NCBI GenBank assembly: GCA_050084515.1
Contig: CM114272.1
Coordinates: forward strand, 37,634,001-37,698,000
Direction: 5' to 3'
Length of the DNA stretch: 64,000 bases
From: Blasia pusilla
Taxonomy: Eukaryota > Marchantiophyta > Marchantiopsida > Blasiales
The notes beneath the pieces are model-generated. The model searched no databases and was not told where the DNA came from. It saw nothing but the letters and a program-made list of their open reading frames with translations. The position numbers were made by a program, and so were the translations under genes. How positions within the stretch are numbered: position 1 is the stretch's first letter; each line of letters starts with the position of its first letter. Shown piece after piece: positions 19,671 through 31,874 of this stretch.

Positions 19671-20893
19671 CACGACGGACCCTTGGTAGGACATAAAGGA
19701 GAGAAATCTCTGTCCTTTCATTGCATCGTCGGTTTTTTTTTTGGCCCAGCATGAAAGAGGATGTTGCTCAATATGTGAAGACCTGTGTGACCTGCCAAGC
19801 GAATAGAGTTTCTTATGATAAGAAACAAGGCTTGCTGCATCCCTTGCCAATCCCAAAAGGACCCTTGCAAAGTGTGAGTATGGATTTCATCACGAGTGTT
19901 CCGGAATCTGAGGGATACAATCCTATACTTGTGATTGTTGATCGGTTTAGCAAGTTGGCGAGATTTGTGCCGACGGTGGATTCCGCAACGGCTTATACGA
20001 CGTCGCAATTGTTTTTGGATAGCTGGTGGCGTGCTCACGGTTTGTCGAGGAGCATTGTTTCAGATCGGGATCCAAAGTTTACCAGTGCTTTCTGGAAGCA
20101 CTTGTTCATGAGGTTTAAGACCAAGCTGAGTTTCAGTACGGCTTTCCACCCACAGACGGATGGACAGACTGAAAAGGTAAACTCAATCATGAATCAGTAC
20201 TCAAGGAATTATGTTAGTGTTGATCAACGAGATTGGGTCAAGTGGTTGAGCATGGCGGAGTACTGCTACAACTCGACCAAGCATTCTGCAACTGGAGAAT
20301 CTTTGTTTCTCCTGGCGAATGGACGAGAGCCAGAAGGGCCTCTTGACCTAGCCCTTTCAAAGGGTACTACATTTGCACAAACACGACAAGCGACGGCAGA
20401 AGGTTTGTTGGTAGAAATGCGAGAACGGGAAGAGCAAGCAAGGCGAAGTCTTGCAAAGGCTCAAATGAGGTACGTTAAGCATACTAACAAGAGTCGGCGC
20501 CAAGTACGATTCCAAGTTGGAGAGCAAGTGTGGTTGAGTGTGAAGAATCTCACTCTTCCGAAAGAGTTTTCTGCCAAGTATGTTGGACCGTATGTGATTG
20601 TGGCAAACCCGTTTGAGGATGTGTATACATTGGGGTTGCCGAACGAGTTCAAGATTCACCCGACCTTTTATGTGTCATTGTTGAAGAAATATCTTCAAGA
20701 TAATGGACATTTCGAGCGGAGACAGGTGGTGAGACCGCACTCGGTGATCATAAATGAAGAGCCGGAGTTTGAGGTGGAGACCATCTTACGTTCGAGGCGT
20801 CGGGCCAACAAGTACGAATACTTGGTTAAATGGAAGGGCTACCATGTGAAGGAGGCAACTTGGATTACGGAGGCGGATTTGGAACACGCGTAA
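19671..20893 (+). pseudogene. Chromovirus integrase with C-terminal chromodomain
   Basis: The zinc finger begins at about 19671 (HDGPLVGH) in the RT frame and, after an indel near 19715, continues in the 19721 frame next to a ten-T run, with CVTC at about 19784. The core has Asp in VSMDFITSV, Asp in VSDRDPKF and Glu in DGQTEKVNS. The GPY-type region (AKYVGPYVIV) leads to a chromodomain at about 20770-20890 (VETILRSRR, YLVKWKGYHVKEATW). Chromodomains steer integration to marked heterochromatin. From 19721 to the stop at 20891-20893 the frame is uninterrupted. Confidence 0.94.
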
Positions 20894-22191
20894 GAGTTGT
20901 CGCGAGACTTCAAGCGAACGCAAGCGAAGCACATATGTTAGTACGAGGAGAAGCTAGAGACATGACTTGTACCCATTGGAATCTTGGGCCGAAGGCCGTT
21001 GTAACTAGAATATGCTAGTGTTGCAATAAAGGAGTGTATGGATTTGGAGATTCGATGCCTGAGTTGATTGTAATTTGTATGTTGTAGTGCATGGCTATGA
21101 GTCGTTCATCATAGGCTTAGGATGTAAGTCAAGAGGACAGACAAAAAGTATTTGAGGTGAGAGCTCGTATGTGGATAAGCACCTAGAACAGGACCTTGTG
21201 TTTGATTACACTCGGGCTCGCCCTAGCGTCGGCGGGGCAGATGAATCTGTCTTGGGGCTTGGGGTGATCTTACTTGTGGCTACATAAGTAAACTTAGTGA
21301 CGCGCCTAAGTCGAATACGAGAGCGACCCAATAATAGTACGATTTATAGACCAGGTAAACAGGTGTGATGTTTACAAGAATGAGCCAGAAGAGTCTAAGG
21401 TTGCACACTTAGTTAGCTTGTTTGATAGGTTAGTTCTTTGGAACCAGTCCAGGCTTATCAAAGAGGAGAGGCTAATAATTCTAAGTCGTGCAAAGCGACA
21501 ACTATAGACTAAGAGGAATTGTGGGTTAGCCACCAAAACGCAATTCAATGTCAAGGGGTAGGCTGCCCAGGAGACTTGACATAACAAAGGTTTGTGTTGA
21601 TGAGGTCATCAACCTCTAAAAAGGGGTGAGTATCGCGACCCTCATGACCAAACGAGTGCCAAAGCGGAACATCGAAACATCGGAACATTAGCGGGCTCAC
21701 GCTAAGATGGTTTGCGCGTTGGAGTGGTCTCGAAGAAGAGACAAGAGATGAGACGCAAGCGAGGCTTCACGTTTTAGATGTTATGGTCGCGACTGAGAAA
21801 CCTAGACCAAACGGAGAACAAGACTTGAAAGGAGTTGAGTCTAGGAAGTGGGTTGCCAAAGGAAGAATCCGGATTTGGAACGCCACTAGCGTTTGAGAGT
21901 TTCTGACTGTATTTATAGCCATAACTTTTAGTGCCAAGATGCGTTTGGATCGAACAAGAGTGCGTTGGAAGACTTATGGAAAGACATTTCAAACGCAGTA
22001 AAGATCTTTGCAAACGCATAAGCAGCGGCTGAGAAACAACCCGGAAACGACTGTAAGTAGAGTCGGGTTGAGGGCCACAATGAAGGGCCCGACCCTCCTT
22101 TTCCAAAGGGGGGGGGTTATTGGAGAACCCCAGAAATACTAGTAAGGGGGAAGGTCTCCAAGAGTGCTTGGAACTCGAACCCCACTTTGGG
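20894..22191 (+). other. Chromovirus 3' untranslated internal region
   Basis: About 1.3 kb without coding sequence lies between the chromodomain stop and the 3' LTR. Purine tracts at 22105-22116 (AAA then nine G) and 22141-22153 (AGTAAGGGGGAAGG) are candidates for the polypurine tract. Neither is directly next to the start of the LTR as defined by the 5' copy, so the true LTR start may be upstream and the 5' LTR slightly truncated. Part of the region is similar, in reverse, to 53912-54530. Confidence 0.75.
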
Positions 22192-22640
22192 CGCCACGGG
22201 GCGGCTCAAGGGCATGGAACGGATCGAGAGTTTGGGGTTGGGTTGGAAAACCTGAACCAAGTCTATGGAGGCGATTTTAGACATCCCTCTTGGATTTCAC
22301 CCCGCGACTCAATTACTTGGGTCTCGTTTTGGAACTCACACGAGGTCCGTTGAACAGTTGGGATTGCTAGGCGCGCAAGTGTCGTTTTAGGTTCCTGGAC
22401 TAATCAGGAAGTCTGTTCCAAGTCTTGAAGGACTTGCCTTGTTTTGGAAACTAGGAAGTAAGGGAGGTGAGGTTGATGAGACGCCGAGTTGAGAACTCGG
22501 TGGGTTGGAACGCTGGTTGGCCCAGACCCAACTAACGCGAGTGCGTGTTTGGGTGCAGATCGGCGATGAGATCGTGTCCTACTGAACGTATGCTTTCGCA
22601 ACAATAAAGATTGACGTTCAAGGAGAGTAGGGGCGCGACA
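22192..22640 (+). repeat. Chromovirus 3' LTR
   Basis: It matches 15824-16273 with about 4 percent difference, starts CGCCACGGGG (the 5' copy has TGCC) and ends GGGGCGCGACA. The sequence after 22640 (ATGGGCACAC) is not integrase of copy C. Confidence 0.92.
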
Positions 22641-24812
22641 ATGGGCACACAAAGGAGATTCCGAACGCCGGGAAGATGCGGGTGTGGCATCAGGAAAGCA
22701 GAGGATTGGGACACCTGCACACGAGAAAGAGAGTGTTCCACACAACAGCCAACCAATTGGACCAAGTGTTGCTACTACTTCCACGGCGAAGGTAACAAAC
22801 TTTTTGGTGGATCGTGTATGCCAAACCATGGAGCACGTGGTCATATAAAGGGGTTCAAAAATAGCCAAGAAATTCTTGATGGAGCGTGACATGCAAACTT
22901 TGGACCAATTTCTGATCACGCGCGGTAGTCAAACAAAAGAGGAGTAGGTGGTGAGTTGTTTATGCCAAACTAAATTGGTTGTTTCACTGGATCAACATAT
23001 GCAAGTGGACATTTGTAGCCGACCTAGTGAGCTTCAATTTACAACTTGGGGATGTCAATCTGAAGTGGTATTTGTTGTAAGCCGTCTTTGCCAAATAGAG
23101 TTTGTTTACACCATCAACCAACAGATATAAATAGATTTATACCCTATAGTAGTTCACTCTTCCACACACACAGAAGGTAGATTTTAGACTTATGGTGAAG
23201 AATTTGGCATGGGCATTGTCACTCGATGACCGCCTTTCCTTACTGATGAACATTGGTACGCATCAAAGCAAAATTCCCGTGTTGAAGGGCCCAAGTGGCG
23301 ACTCTACAATCTCAAGTATAAGCAAGATAAATGTGCTCCACATTGGAGGGGGAGAGCACCTCTATGTTAAGATGATCTAAGAGCATCCAAAGTTGATGTA
23401 GGTGGGGGGTGGGGGGCAACAAATTGAAACACGAACAGAAGGACAAACAACAACTGATCTTCCTACATACAGCATGGTAAGGTCTAATCACTACTCTCCT
23501 CATGGAGTTCTTGTGTAGGCATGAGCATTTGTTTTTGTATTTCCTTAGCATGGCAGATTTTCTCTCGGAAAATATTCTTATCATCACCTATCGGTGGATA
23601 TTCTTATTATGTTTAGTGCGGCGGCTATAGATAGGCTCATCTAGTATGAATGCTTATATATACACTATTTTGATTGGGTGGTATAGGGTGCAAAGGTATA
23701 AGAGAATGTGGTTGCTATTTCATTGGAGGAGGCCGAGACCTTTGTGTTAGATGAGAGGATAGTACAAATTTGCATGACTTCTCTAGGTGTGAGAAGCGGA
23801 GGAAGCCGCCCATCTGGCTTATTGGGAGGACAAGATTGATTGTAGGGAGAAATAAGATGCTAGGTTAGACCAATACTTAGATCTTTTGGAACATAGGCAT
23901 ACCACATTGATATGTGAGAGAGAGCACCTTTTTTCAAACTTGGTCTAACAGGGATTGACTCGGCTTCCATGTGGTTAGACGCTCTTAATAGAGTTCCTGC
24001 CATGCAAGATTCACTCTCAAGAAATAGTGCATTCATGAACACTTTGGTTACTGAGCTTGGATTGTCATGCGAAGAAGGAGGTGAGGCATCTTCTTTACAT
24101 AAAGCTCTACAAGAAGTGGAGAAGTTAAAGAGCCTTCAGAAGAGTGTAGTGGTTTCTCATCCACAATAGAGTTGCTTATAGAAGGGGGCACTTGATACTT
24201 TTTGTAGATGATCTTGCTTAGTGATGTATTCCAATATAAAATTTTGGCAAAAATCCTTTGCATGAGCATGGTGCCTTTGTTTGTGTATGCATCAAAGGAT
24301 CTATGTATTCAAGTGTGACTTATAATGCTTTGTTGTAGTATACCAACTGAGTGAGTCATTAAGAGTGATGAACCATTGGTACTTTACAGCTATTGAATCC
24401 TTGGTACTTTATTTTCTCATGCAAAATAGTCATTGGTACAGGGCAAAAATAGCCGCCAAAATGCAGCAGGTACCAACTCTACAAATTGACTATGCAACTT
24501 TCAGGGAAAATGAAGAAACTCTATTGCAATACTCACCCTTAACCATCAGAAGAAAATTGCCCCTCAAAAAATCCAGGCAACTTCACCCTACCCTAGAACA
24601 TGTCTTTCTATGTAGAACATATCTTTCTAGTGACTTTTTCTCCCCTCTGAATGAAAATCCTCTTCCTTAGAAAAAGCTTTCTTTGGCAAAGCTATAAGTC
24701 TAGTGTTAACACCTTCACACGTAAGGAGGCGAGCACAAGCACCTTCAAGTTTTGCCTCCATAGTATTCAAATTTTCTCCAATTTCAACTATAACATCTTG
24801 CAACCCCTATGC
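22641..24812. other. Intergenic stretch, no supported gene
   Basis: Only short open frames are found, for example 23969-24169 (66 codons), none with a recognisable domain or convincing splice pattern. A G-rich run at about 23399-23418 (GGTGGGGGGTGGGGGGC) could form a quadruplex. Confidence 0.5.
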
Positions 24813-25370
24813 CTATAGTATGTAACTACAAAGCATAGCATGCAGGGCTTCTAAAGAGCTTTCACCTATATGGGTTTCTCTAAGGGAGGTAGTGGCGTCT
24901 TCAATTGATGTCTTAATAGCAGAAGATTGACTCTTGTGGTCAATATTCATGACAAGGGGGATTGATGAAGTTGGTGAGCATACATTTTGATTGGCGGTTA
25001 TAACATTGCTCTCTACAATACCCTCTCTATGCACCAAGAGAAACATCCATGTTCCTTTGGATTGTATCTCTATATGACAGGCGTGCTCAGATACGGTCAA
25101 GCTCTCAAAAGTTGTAGCTGACATCCCCATAAGTGCATCCCCACCTTGCCAGACAATGTATTTGTGGATATTCAATGGTATGTAATCAACCATATCAAGA
25201 TCAATTAATCGCAAAAAAAACTTCCACTTTTGGACTGATACATACATACATACAGAATCAGTAGCTCCCCGATTGCTTCTGCATGGCTCTACAATTCTAT
25301 TGAAATTTCCGACACGACGTACTCTTCGTTGTGAAAGCACAAGCCGAGTAAGTGTATCATCTTGATTCAT
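24813..25370 (-). CDS. Unrecognised 186-codon open frame
   Basis: An uninterrupted frame reads from MNQDDTLTRLVL to MLCSYIL on the minus strand. It is mixed hydrophilic and hydrophobic, with two Trp, no zinc motif and no membrane helix. Composition is protein-like and the frame is long for AT-rich DNA, but I recognise no domain. It lies just upstream of the AGCCGCC repeat at 25535, so it might be a captured gene fragment or part of a larger transposon. Chance is also possible. Confidence 0.3.
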   Translation of the reverse strand: MNQDDTLTRLVLSQRRVRRVGNFNRIVEPCRSNRGATDSVCMYVSVQKWKFFLRLIDLDMVDYIPLNIHKYIVWQGGDALMGMSATTFESLTVSEHACHIEIQSKGTWMFLLVHREGIVESNVITANQNVCSPTSSIPLVMNIDHKSQSSAIKTSIEDATTSLRETHIGESSLEALHAMLCSYIL

Positions 25371-25534
25371 TGGAAATAAATTGAACCACCCTTGCCTTCA
25401 TCCATGTGGAAGAAACTCATATTAGTAGCCCGGAACAAGTCCAAGTCACCCAACTTGGACACATGCATCCTTCCTTGCATTTGCAACATAACCAGTATCG
25501 CAATCTTCTTACTACAACCTTTACCCTAAGCCCC

Positions 25535-26110
25535 CTTACCCCCCTTATATAGCCGCCAAGTGATGATAGCCGCAAGGTCCGCCAAACTGTTTATATCCGC
25601 CAACACCAAGTATGAGTATATTGCCGCCCTATTCCTCCTTATATAGCCACCAAGTTGTAACAGCCGCCGGATCTTGTGATTGTAAAGAGCCGCCATCTCC
25701 AGCGAACACACTCTAGCAAAATGCAGCCAAGTGATAATAGCCGCCAGTTTTCGGATATATCCTCAAGCCACCAGCTCCACCGCAGACACTGCGGAAGAAC
25801 TTGCTACAATCAAATACCCTCCCTCACAAATACCCTTCCAGGCCTTCCATTTAAGGGGATTTTCTTCCCATCTATTCCTCATCTTGAAACTTACTGATAC
25901 ACTTTTCATTTATCGCAGTTCATTGCCTCGGCCGCAGTTCAGTGCCTCCTTATTGGAACATAACCGGTATAACCGATTACACTAATCTAGGTAATCGGGA
26001 AGGGGAGGTAAGGGGGCCAGAGAGGAAAGGAAAGTTCCTAGGGGCCCGCAATAGGGAGGAAATCTCCCTAGGGGGCCTCTCAAGCAATTTCCTCGTTTCC
26101 TCACCGCATC
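25535..26110. repeat. Second copy of the AGCCGCC repeat
   Basis: It carries a series of TATATAGCCGCCAAG-type units (25545-25750), matching those at 4515-4870 in the same orientation. The block 26030-26095 matches 4085-4150 in reverse orientation. No coding sequence is supported. A related scrap with GGGGGCCCCTTAAGCGAATT lies at about 27408-27427. Confidence 0.55.
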
Positions 26111-28438
26111 CAAAATTTTACGTTGTTTCTTGGTATGATTTTACATATCAAATGGGGATAAAACTTTGGTTTTAAATTGTGACCAAAATTTTGTATTCGA
26201 TTACTTGCAAGAAATGGATGGCATACCTTATAGCTTGCAATTTTCATAAGGGCATGCAAATATTATATAGAATATCTTAAAGAATGAAAATTTTGGAAAA
26301 CGAGAGCAGAAGGCACCTAAGTTTTTATTGTAGAAGGTTTAATCAAAAAAGAAAAAAATTATCATGTCTTTTTAATCATATTACCAAACTAGTGCTGGGT
26401 TTGAAAAGGCATTTGTGCCCTCCAGGATCTAGTACTAGTATTATTTGAATCTAATACTCTTGTACCACACGAGTGTTAGATTCAAGAAATACTAGTGCTA
26501 TTTGTATCCAACACTCTATGTCTTTGTAGGAGTTAATACAATTATTTTGTGTAATGAAAGGCATAATGGTTTCATGTAGAAATTTTTTATCGCCAACTAG
26601 AAGTTAAGAGTTGTAAGACCTAGAATTAGTTTCCTTTTAAAAAAGAATCAACTCAAGAGAATTTCTATTTAAAAACTTTTTTCCAGAAAAATTTCTCTTG
26701 CATGGTCAAAATTTTACACCTCTTTTCCTATTTTTAGAATTTATGCTTTTAAGTTTTCATATTCAAAATTTTCCTCTATGTTTATCTATCTTTGAAAACT
26801 AAAAAAATTTCATCTTATTTTTCCAAAAAAAATTGTGTAGGACTAGTGTACAAAACCAAAAGCTGAAAAGAAAGTATTCCTATTGTTTATGTTACTCAAA
26901 TACTAGGAGTATGCTTGTGTTGTATGAGGATCAATTTTTAGAGTGGTAGATTAATGAACTTTGTTGTAATTGCATACTACTTCCCATAATTGTTCCCTCA
27001 TGTTCCTTTCAAATGCAAGAGTAGTAAATCAAAGGAAGTAAATTTCTTGATGTTTTAATAATTTTACCTCTTAGTGGCATATGTACTTTGGAATAATGGA
27101 ATAGATTTTCGTGATGCCCGATTGTCATCATATAAATAATTACAAATAAGAAGCCATCCTCCTTTAACAATACTAGTCAGCATGCCCAGAAATTATAAGA
27201 AACTAAAATTTCTAATAATTTAGAAACATGTTTCATTTTAAAATTTAAGCATAATCTCCAATTTTAAAATCTTAAAAGAGTGATAGCATTTCACTTTCAA
27301 ATAATACCTAACTCTCCTAACTAATGTCATTCCTTCATAAAAGTTTCAACCATTACTATTAAGTCAAATATTTCCAAGGGGACCGCCAAGGTTACATTAG
27401 TTCATTAGGGGGCCCCTTAAGCGAATTCCACCCATTTCCACTCTTCCTTTTCGACTCTTACTACCAAAATAACATCCACTAACTAATTATAAGTTAATTT
27501 TAATTAAGTAAAACATTTCCGTATTCCATTTAAATTCATTTCCCTTTCTTAAAATATGGAATAGGAATTAACATGGTCATTTAGAAATTTAAATATATAT
27601 ATTATTTTCTTAAATCTAAGAAGAGTAATAATATTTGGCTATTTTTGGTAATTCCATTCCATTCCATGCTATTTAAAATTTTAAATGATCAATATTTTCT
27701 ACCCATCTTATAAGGTCAAGGAAAAAATTCTAGTCACGTTGCCAATTTTTTCCTATTATCTTACTATTTTTTCGTATTGTGCATATGGGTTCGCCCATTA
27801 TTATATAATGATGATGATAGATAGTTTGCGAAAAATACTTATAATTCACTTTGACATTTGTATTTTCTTAGAAAAAAATCCTCAAATCCCTTTTTTCCAA
27901 CTTGAATTGTGTTACCACGTCTCTTTTTAGTAGATAGGCTATTTAAAATTTGGAATCCAAAAATCACTTTATAATAATAATAGATCTCACAAGAATCAAG
28001 TTTGCAATAAGGAGATGATTCATAATCCAAAAGGCCAATTAAAGCGCAAATTGATGGATTCCCATAGAATATATACACCACATCTTATTAATCCAAAAAT
28101 AAGATTCGAAAATAGGATCTATATCACACTAGGAGGAGAGTGGGATTATTTTCGGGGTATTTCCACTCCCAATGAAGTGAAGATCTTCTCAAATAAAAGT
28201 CCTTTTTTTCTTTTGAAAATATTAAGTACATACTTGTTAAATTTTTTTCACAAGAGTGGAGCTCCTAGTACATCCATACAAACTAAAGCCTATGCCTCAC
28301 ATCTGAATATTCAAACAACAAATAGAATTTAGAAATGTTATAACTTCCAAAATTGTTTAAAAAATTTACAGGTATTTACAATTTTATTTCATATGCTATT
28401 ACTATTTATAATAAGAAACACCATGACTTAAAATTTAA
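26111..28438. other. AT-rich intergenic DNA
   Basis: Apart from a small fragment of the AGCCGCC repeat family near 27380-27430, nothing with coding or structural signal is seen. Open frames are short and of low complexity. Confidence 0.5.
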
Positions 28439-28606
28439 TCTATATATTAGAGAGTGCCCTTATAAGGATGCCACGCCTCCATGACATGTGTCTTTATGGG
28501 CCAACAACCTTTTAGGGTGATCTTCTCCCGGACTCTCCCTTTCGATTTTGAAACGTGTCTACATTTCGGATGCCTTTCACCGGTATATAGCATGGGCACC
28601 AACTAG
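28439..28606 (+). mobile_element. Mini-Helitron, 168 bp
   Basis: It starts TCTATATATTAGAGAGTGCC after an A, and ends with a palindrome-like GGTATATAGCATGGGCACC and CTAG before a T. The TC start, hairpin, CTAG end and A/T flanks are the marks of a non-autonomous Helitron, a rolling-circle transposon that leaves no target duplication. No coding capacity. Confidence 0.8.
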
Positions 28607-28739
28607 TCTTATTAATTATTAATGTATGTAAACCCCAAGTAACCAACCCAAGATGACCCTGTACAAGGTTTACAGCATTCGGGGAGAGTGGTGTGGTTGG
28701 GTTGGGCGAACCCAAAATGAGGCTCCTAGGAAGTATGTT

Positions 28740-29640
28740 GTTACGGGGAATGGCATACCACAAAGCTAACCGCAGAATCCGTAACCCCGACTGAGACGCC
28801 CCATGTTAAAGAAAAAAAAACCCAATTAGTGGCGCCCACGAACACCTCCCATAAAAATCTATGAGGGCCACTCACTCCCGGAGTTGGAAGGCCCCCGGGA
28901 GTCGTGGCAACGGCGAATGCCCGTTTGAAGAAACGGGTACCTACACACGGCTCACGTTTCTGGGAACGGCAATTTTTAGGGACGTCCGAAAGAGATTTTT
29001 GTCTTCCTTCGGACGATATCAATTTTTAAATTCTTGTTTATAAAAAGTTACTATTATTATTCAAGAAAGTCCACTCGTGTGGTCTACACGGGAATTTCCT
29101 CCGTCCCCGTATTTGTTCCCCGTCGGAAGGAAATGAGTGGCCCTAATGATCTTCAAATGCCTTTTCAGGTCGGATTAGCGACTAGTCCTCCAGCGAAACC
29201 CGAAACGGGAAGTCCCGATTTCCGAGGCCTTTCGCCAAACCCTTTCGTGAATGAGCATTTCTTCTCGTTTTGTTCTCTGTCGTCCAAAGCGAAAGACCAG
29301 AAAGCAAAAGAGGAAAAGGAGCGTTGAAAACGGAGAACAAAAGGGGCATCTGTAGTGTTGCAGCTCGAAACTCCACCTCAACAACGGACGTGCGGAAACT
29401 CTCTTCTTCCGCTGCGCCAATAGAGAGTGTCCAGATACATCGAGCCCTGTGGTTTTCGTATGCGGAGGACGGTTTCATTTTGGCCGTGGACTTGACTCCC
29501 GCGCTCTTGCAAAACCGGTTATCCGATCCATTTGCGCACGGTCGTGCCCGACGTGCGAACTTTGAAACTTTCATGGAAGACGAAACTTTCAATCTTGCAG
29601 GGAATAATTAGGTCACTTAGTCTGCTGCAGGCGATACCCC
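28740..29640 (+). pseudogene. GC-rich coding-like block, possible gene or gene fragment
   Basis: Within AT-rich DNA this block is clearly richer in G+C. One frame from an ATG at 29133 reads MSGPNDLQMPFQVGLATSPP and runs to TGA 29325-29327. An overlapping second frame (29270-29611) reads through a segment IHRALWFSYAEDGFILAVDL and ends ETFNLAGNN. A frameshift or an unrecognised intron would join them. The protein-like second part and base composition suggest the first exon or a fragment of a host gene, but no domain is recognised and no further exons were found downstream. Confidence 0.3.
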
Positions 29641-30105
29641 ATTTACAAGAGTCACTCGGTGGAGGTTCACTTAGCAGGGCGTATTAGGCGAAGGTGGGGA
29701 GTTGAGAGTTTCATAGAGGAAAATCAAATTGCATCGGATTAAAATATTTTTTTTCAAGCATTTATCATGTATTGATGAGGGAAGTCCTCCTAATGCCTCG
29801 AATCCACTTCAATTCTGATTTTCTGAGTTGTAAATCTAGAGTCGTTAACACTCTCTACACTTATGCTTAGGTTACATTGGGAAGCATGGTGATGAAATAT
29901 TGACGATTAATATTGATACACTATTAACAAAACACATGGGATTACTATAAGGAGAGGGTCAAAAGAAACAAGTTATGTAAAAAGTGAAGCACCACCTTAA
30001 CATGTGAGTTTCTTTTCATCCACACAATTGTTCAAATAATTTTGTGAGGTGCCTAGAATGGGACGAGGCAATAGCTAGGCTAAGATCACATTCACTCTAT
30101 GCCTG

Positions 30106-30130
30106 TGCATAACATGGGCGTTCTTACTAG
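30106..30130 (+). mobile_element. Helitron 3' terminus (start not found)
   Basis: CTGTGCATAACATGGGCG followed by TTCTTA and CTAG before a T has the form of a Helitron 3' end. A matching TCTATAT start was not found upstream, so the extent is unknown. The rest of 29640-31870 shows no gene. Confidence 0.5.
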
Positions 30131-31874
30131 TATATTACACACTAGTGATTACAAATGAGATTATACACTTTGACGGGCGTAAAATTTGAGGGAGTGAAAG
30201 GGGCCTTGTTTGAATCTTGTGGAAGAAGGGAAGTGGCCATTAAAGGGTAGATTCACTCACACTCAGTACTCCCCTAAGAAGTGGAATAATGAAGATTACT
30301 TTTGGGTGAGGAGTGCATTTTTTTATTAAAGATTTGGAATAAAAATCCCTTATATGAATTTAAAGAGCTTTTAAAAAAAGCAACCTTCATGTGTGTAGCA
30401 CATGCATATTGACTTGTAGGAACTATGGTTATCCACCAAGTAAGTCATTGGAAATTTGGACTTTTCTTTTAGTATTTTAGCCAAGGGCAAGAGTCAAGGA
30501 AATAAGAAATGACATGATAGGCATATCAAGGTCATTAAAAGCTTATAGGAGATATTATTGGTCCATTCACGATTGTATCAAATAAGGCGACCCATTTGGG
30601 GTTTATGATTATTTTTGTTACAGAAGTGGTCACAACAAGGAAATGGGTGCTACCCTAGGTACCATATTCGGTGTAGTGGCCTAGCCCATAGAAAGAGGAG
30701 AAGAGTGTAATCTATATTTTGTCACTTTCTAAAACAAAAATTTATTTCTTATGATCCTTTTCTTAGGGGTTTGGATTGAAAGATCTACAATTTTTCTTCA
30801 TTGGTTTACAAGACTAGGAAGAAGATTTTTCATTCCTTGGCATGAACTAGATAGCATTAATAAGTTGGGATATGTATTGTCATTATGAGTTGATCGCAAG
30901 TGAAACTATAGAATTGTGATATGTGTCCAAATGTTTCATGCTTGAAAATTTTTGATCGGATGGGATTGTTGAAATAACTGATTCAAAAGTTTTTCATCTT
31001 CCATTTTTGTCTCAAAACATTGCTTATAAAAAACATTTCTCAAAATATTTCCCTAAGGGAAACATGTCTAACATCAACAACTTCCCAAGATATGTGATTA
31101 GAAAAATATATTCGGAAAGTAGCCTACGTGGAAATTTATTTTCCATTTCTGGAATTTCAAATCCTCCCTACATTCCTAAGATTTTCCATTGTCTTTTTAC
31201 ATCTCCATGAAGTATCTATCCACCTCTTTTCCATCCCTAGGCTCAAGTGCATAGCCCCAACATTAAAATACTAATATTCTATGTTGTGATCTTATTATTT
31301 TGCACTATAAAGCATAAGTTTATTATCTAATATATATTTATATTATTATGGAAAAGTGTCCTCTTGGTTTTCTATTACCTTTATTTTAACACATGGCCCT
31401 CTCAATCAATAGGATGGCTTGCCTCACATACACTAGGATTGCTTCTGGTGGATTTAAGAGGTCTTAACGATTTGGAAGGTCGATTAAGTCATGAATAACA
31501 CATTTACTATAATGATGGGTAATGTAAGTAACCCATCATTAACTCATGCATCACATGGTAGTCCACTAGATTTCTAAATTGATAGTATATCTTTTCTTGA
31601 TTCAAAAATTTTGTCATGTACTTACAAATCCATCAAATTATCAACAAGTGGGTAGTCTAAAAAATCTGGAGAATTAATAAAAATCCACAAATCCTACTAT
31701 GTGAAATTTTGCGGAAATACTCGACTAGATTGTTTTATGATCCAATCTTGTGTTTCTATTTGAAATTTTGAAACTTGCGGATCGAATTAATTTCGAATTC
31801 CCTTGAAGACTAATGTTTTAATAACTCTAACTCTAACATCCAAAAGTATTATAAATTATGACTTCCAAAAGGAA

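Larger units (their letters stand above)
15824..22640 (+). mobile_element. Ty3/gypsy chromovirus, nearly complete
   Basis: Two LTRs of about 450 bp flank a primer binding site, gag, protease, reverse transcriptase, RNase H, integrase and a C-terminal chromodomain. By eye the LTRs differ at roughly 18 of 450 positions (about 4 percent), so the insertion is not recent. The body has only two nonsense codons and two frameshifts. No target-site duplication is seen, and the integrase of copy C does not resume after 22640. This suggests that the right flank was replaced, for example by recombination between two chromovirus copies. Confidence 0.95.
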
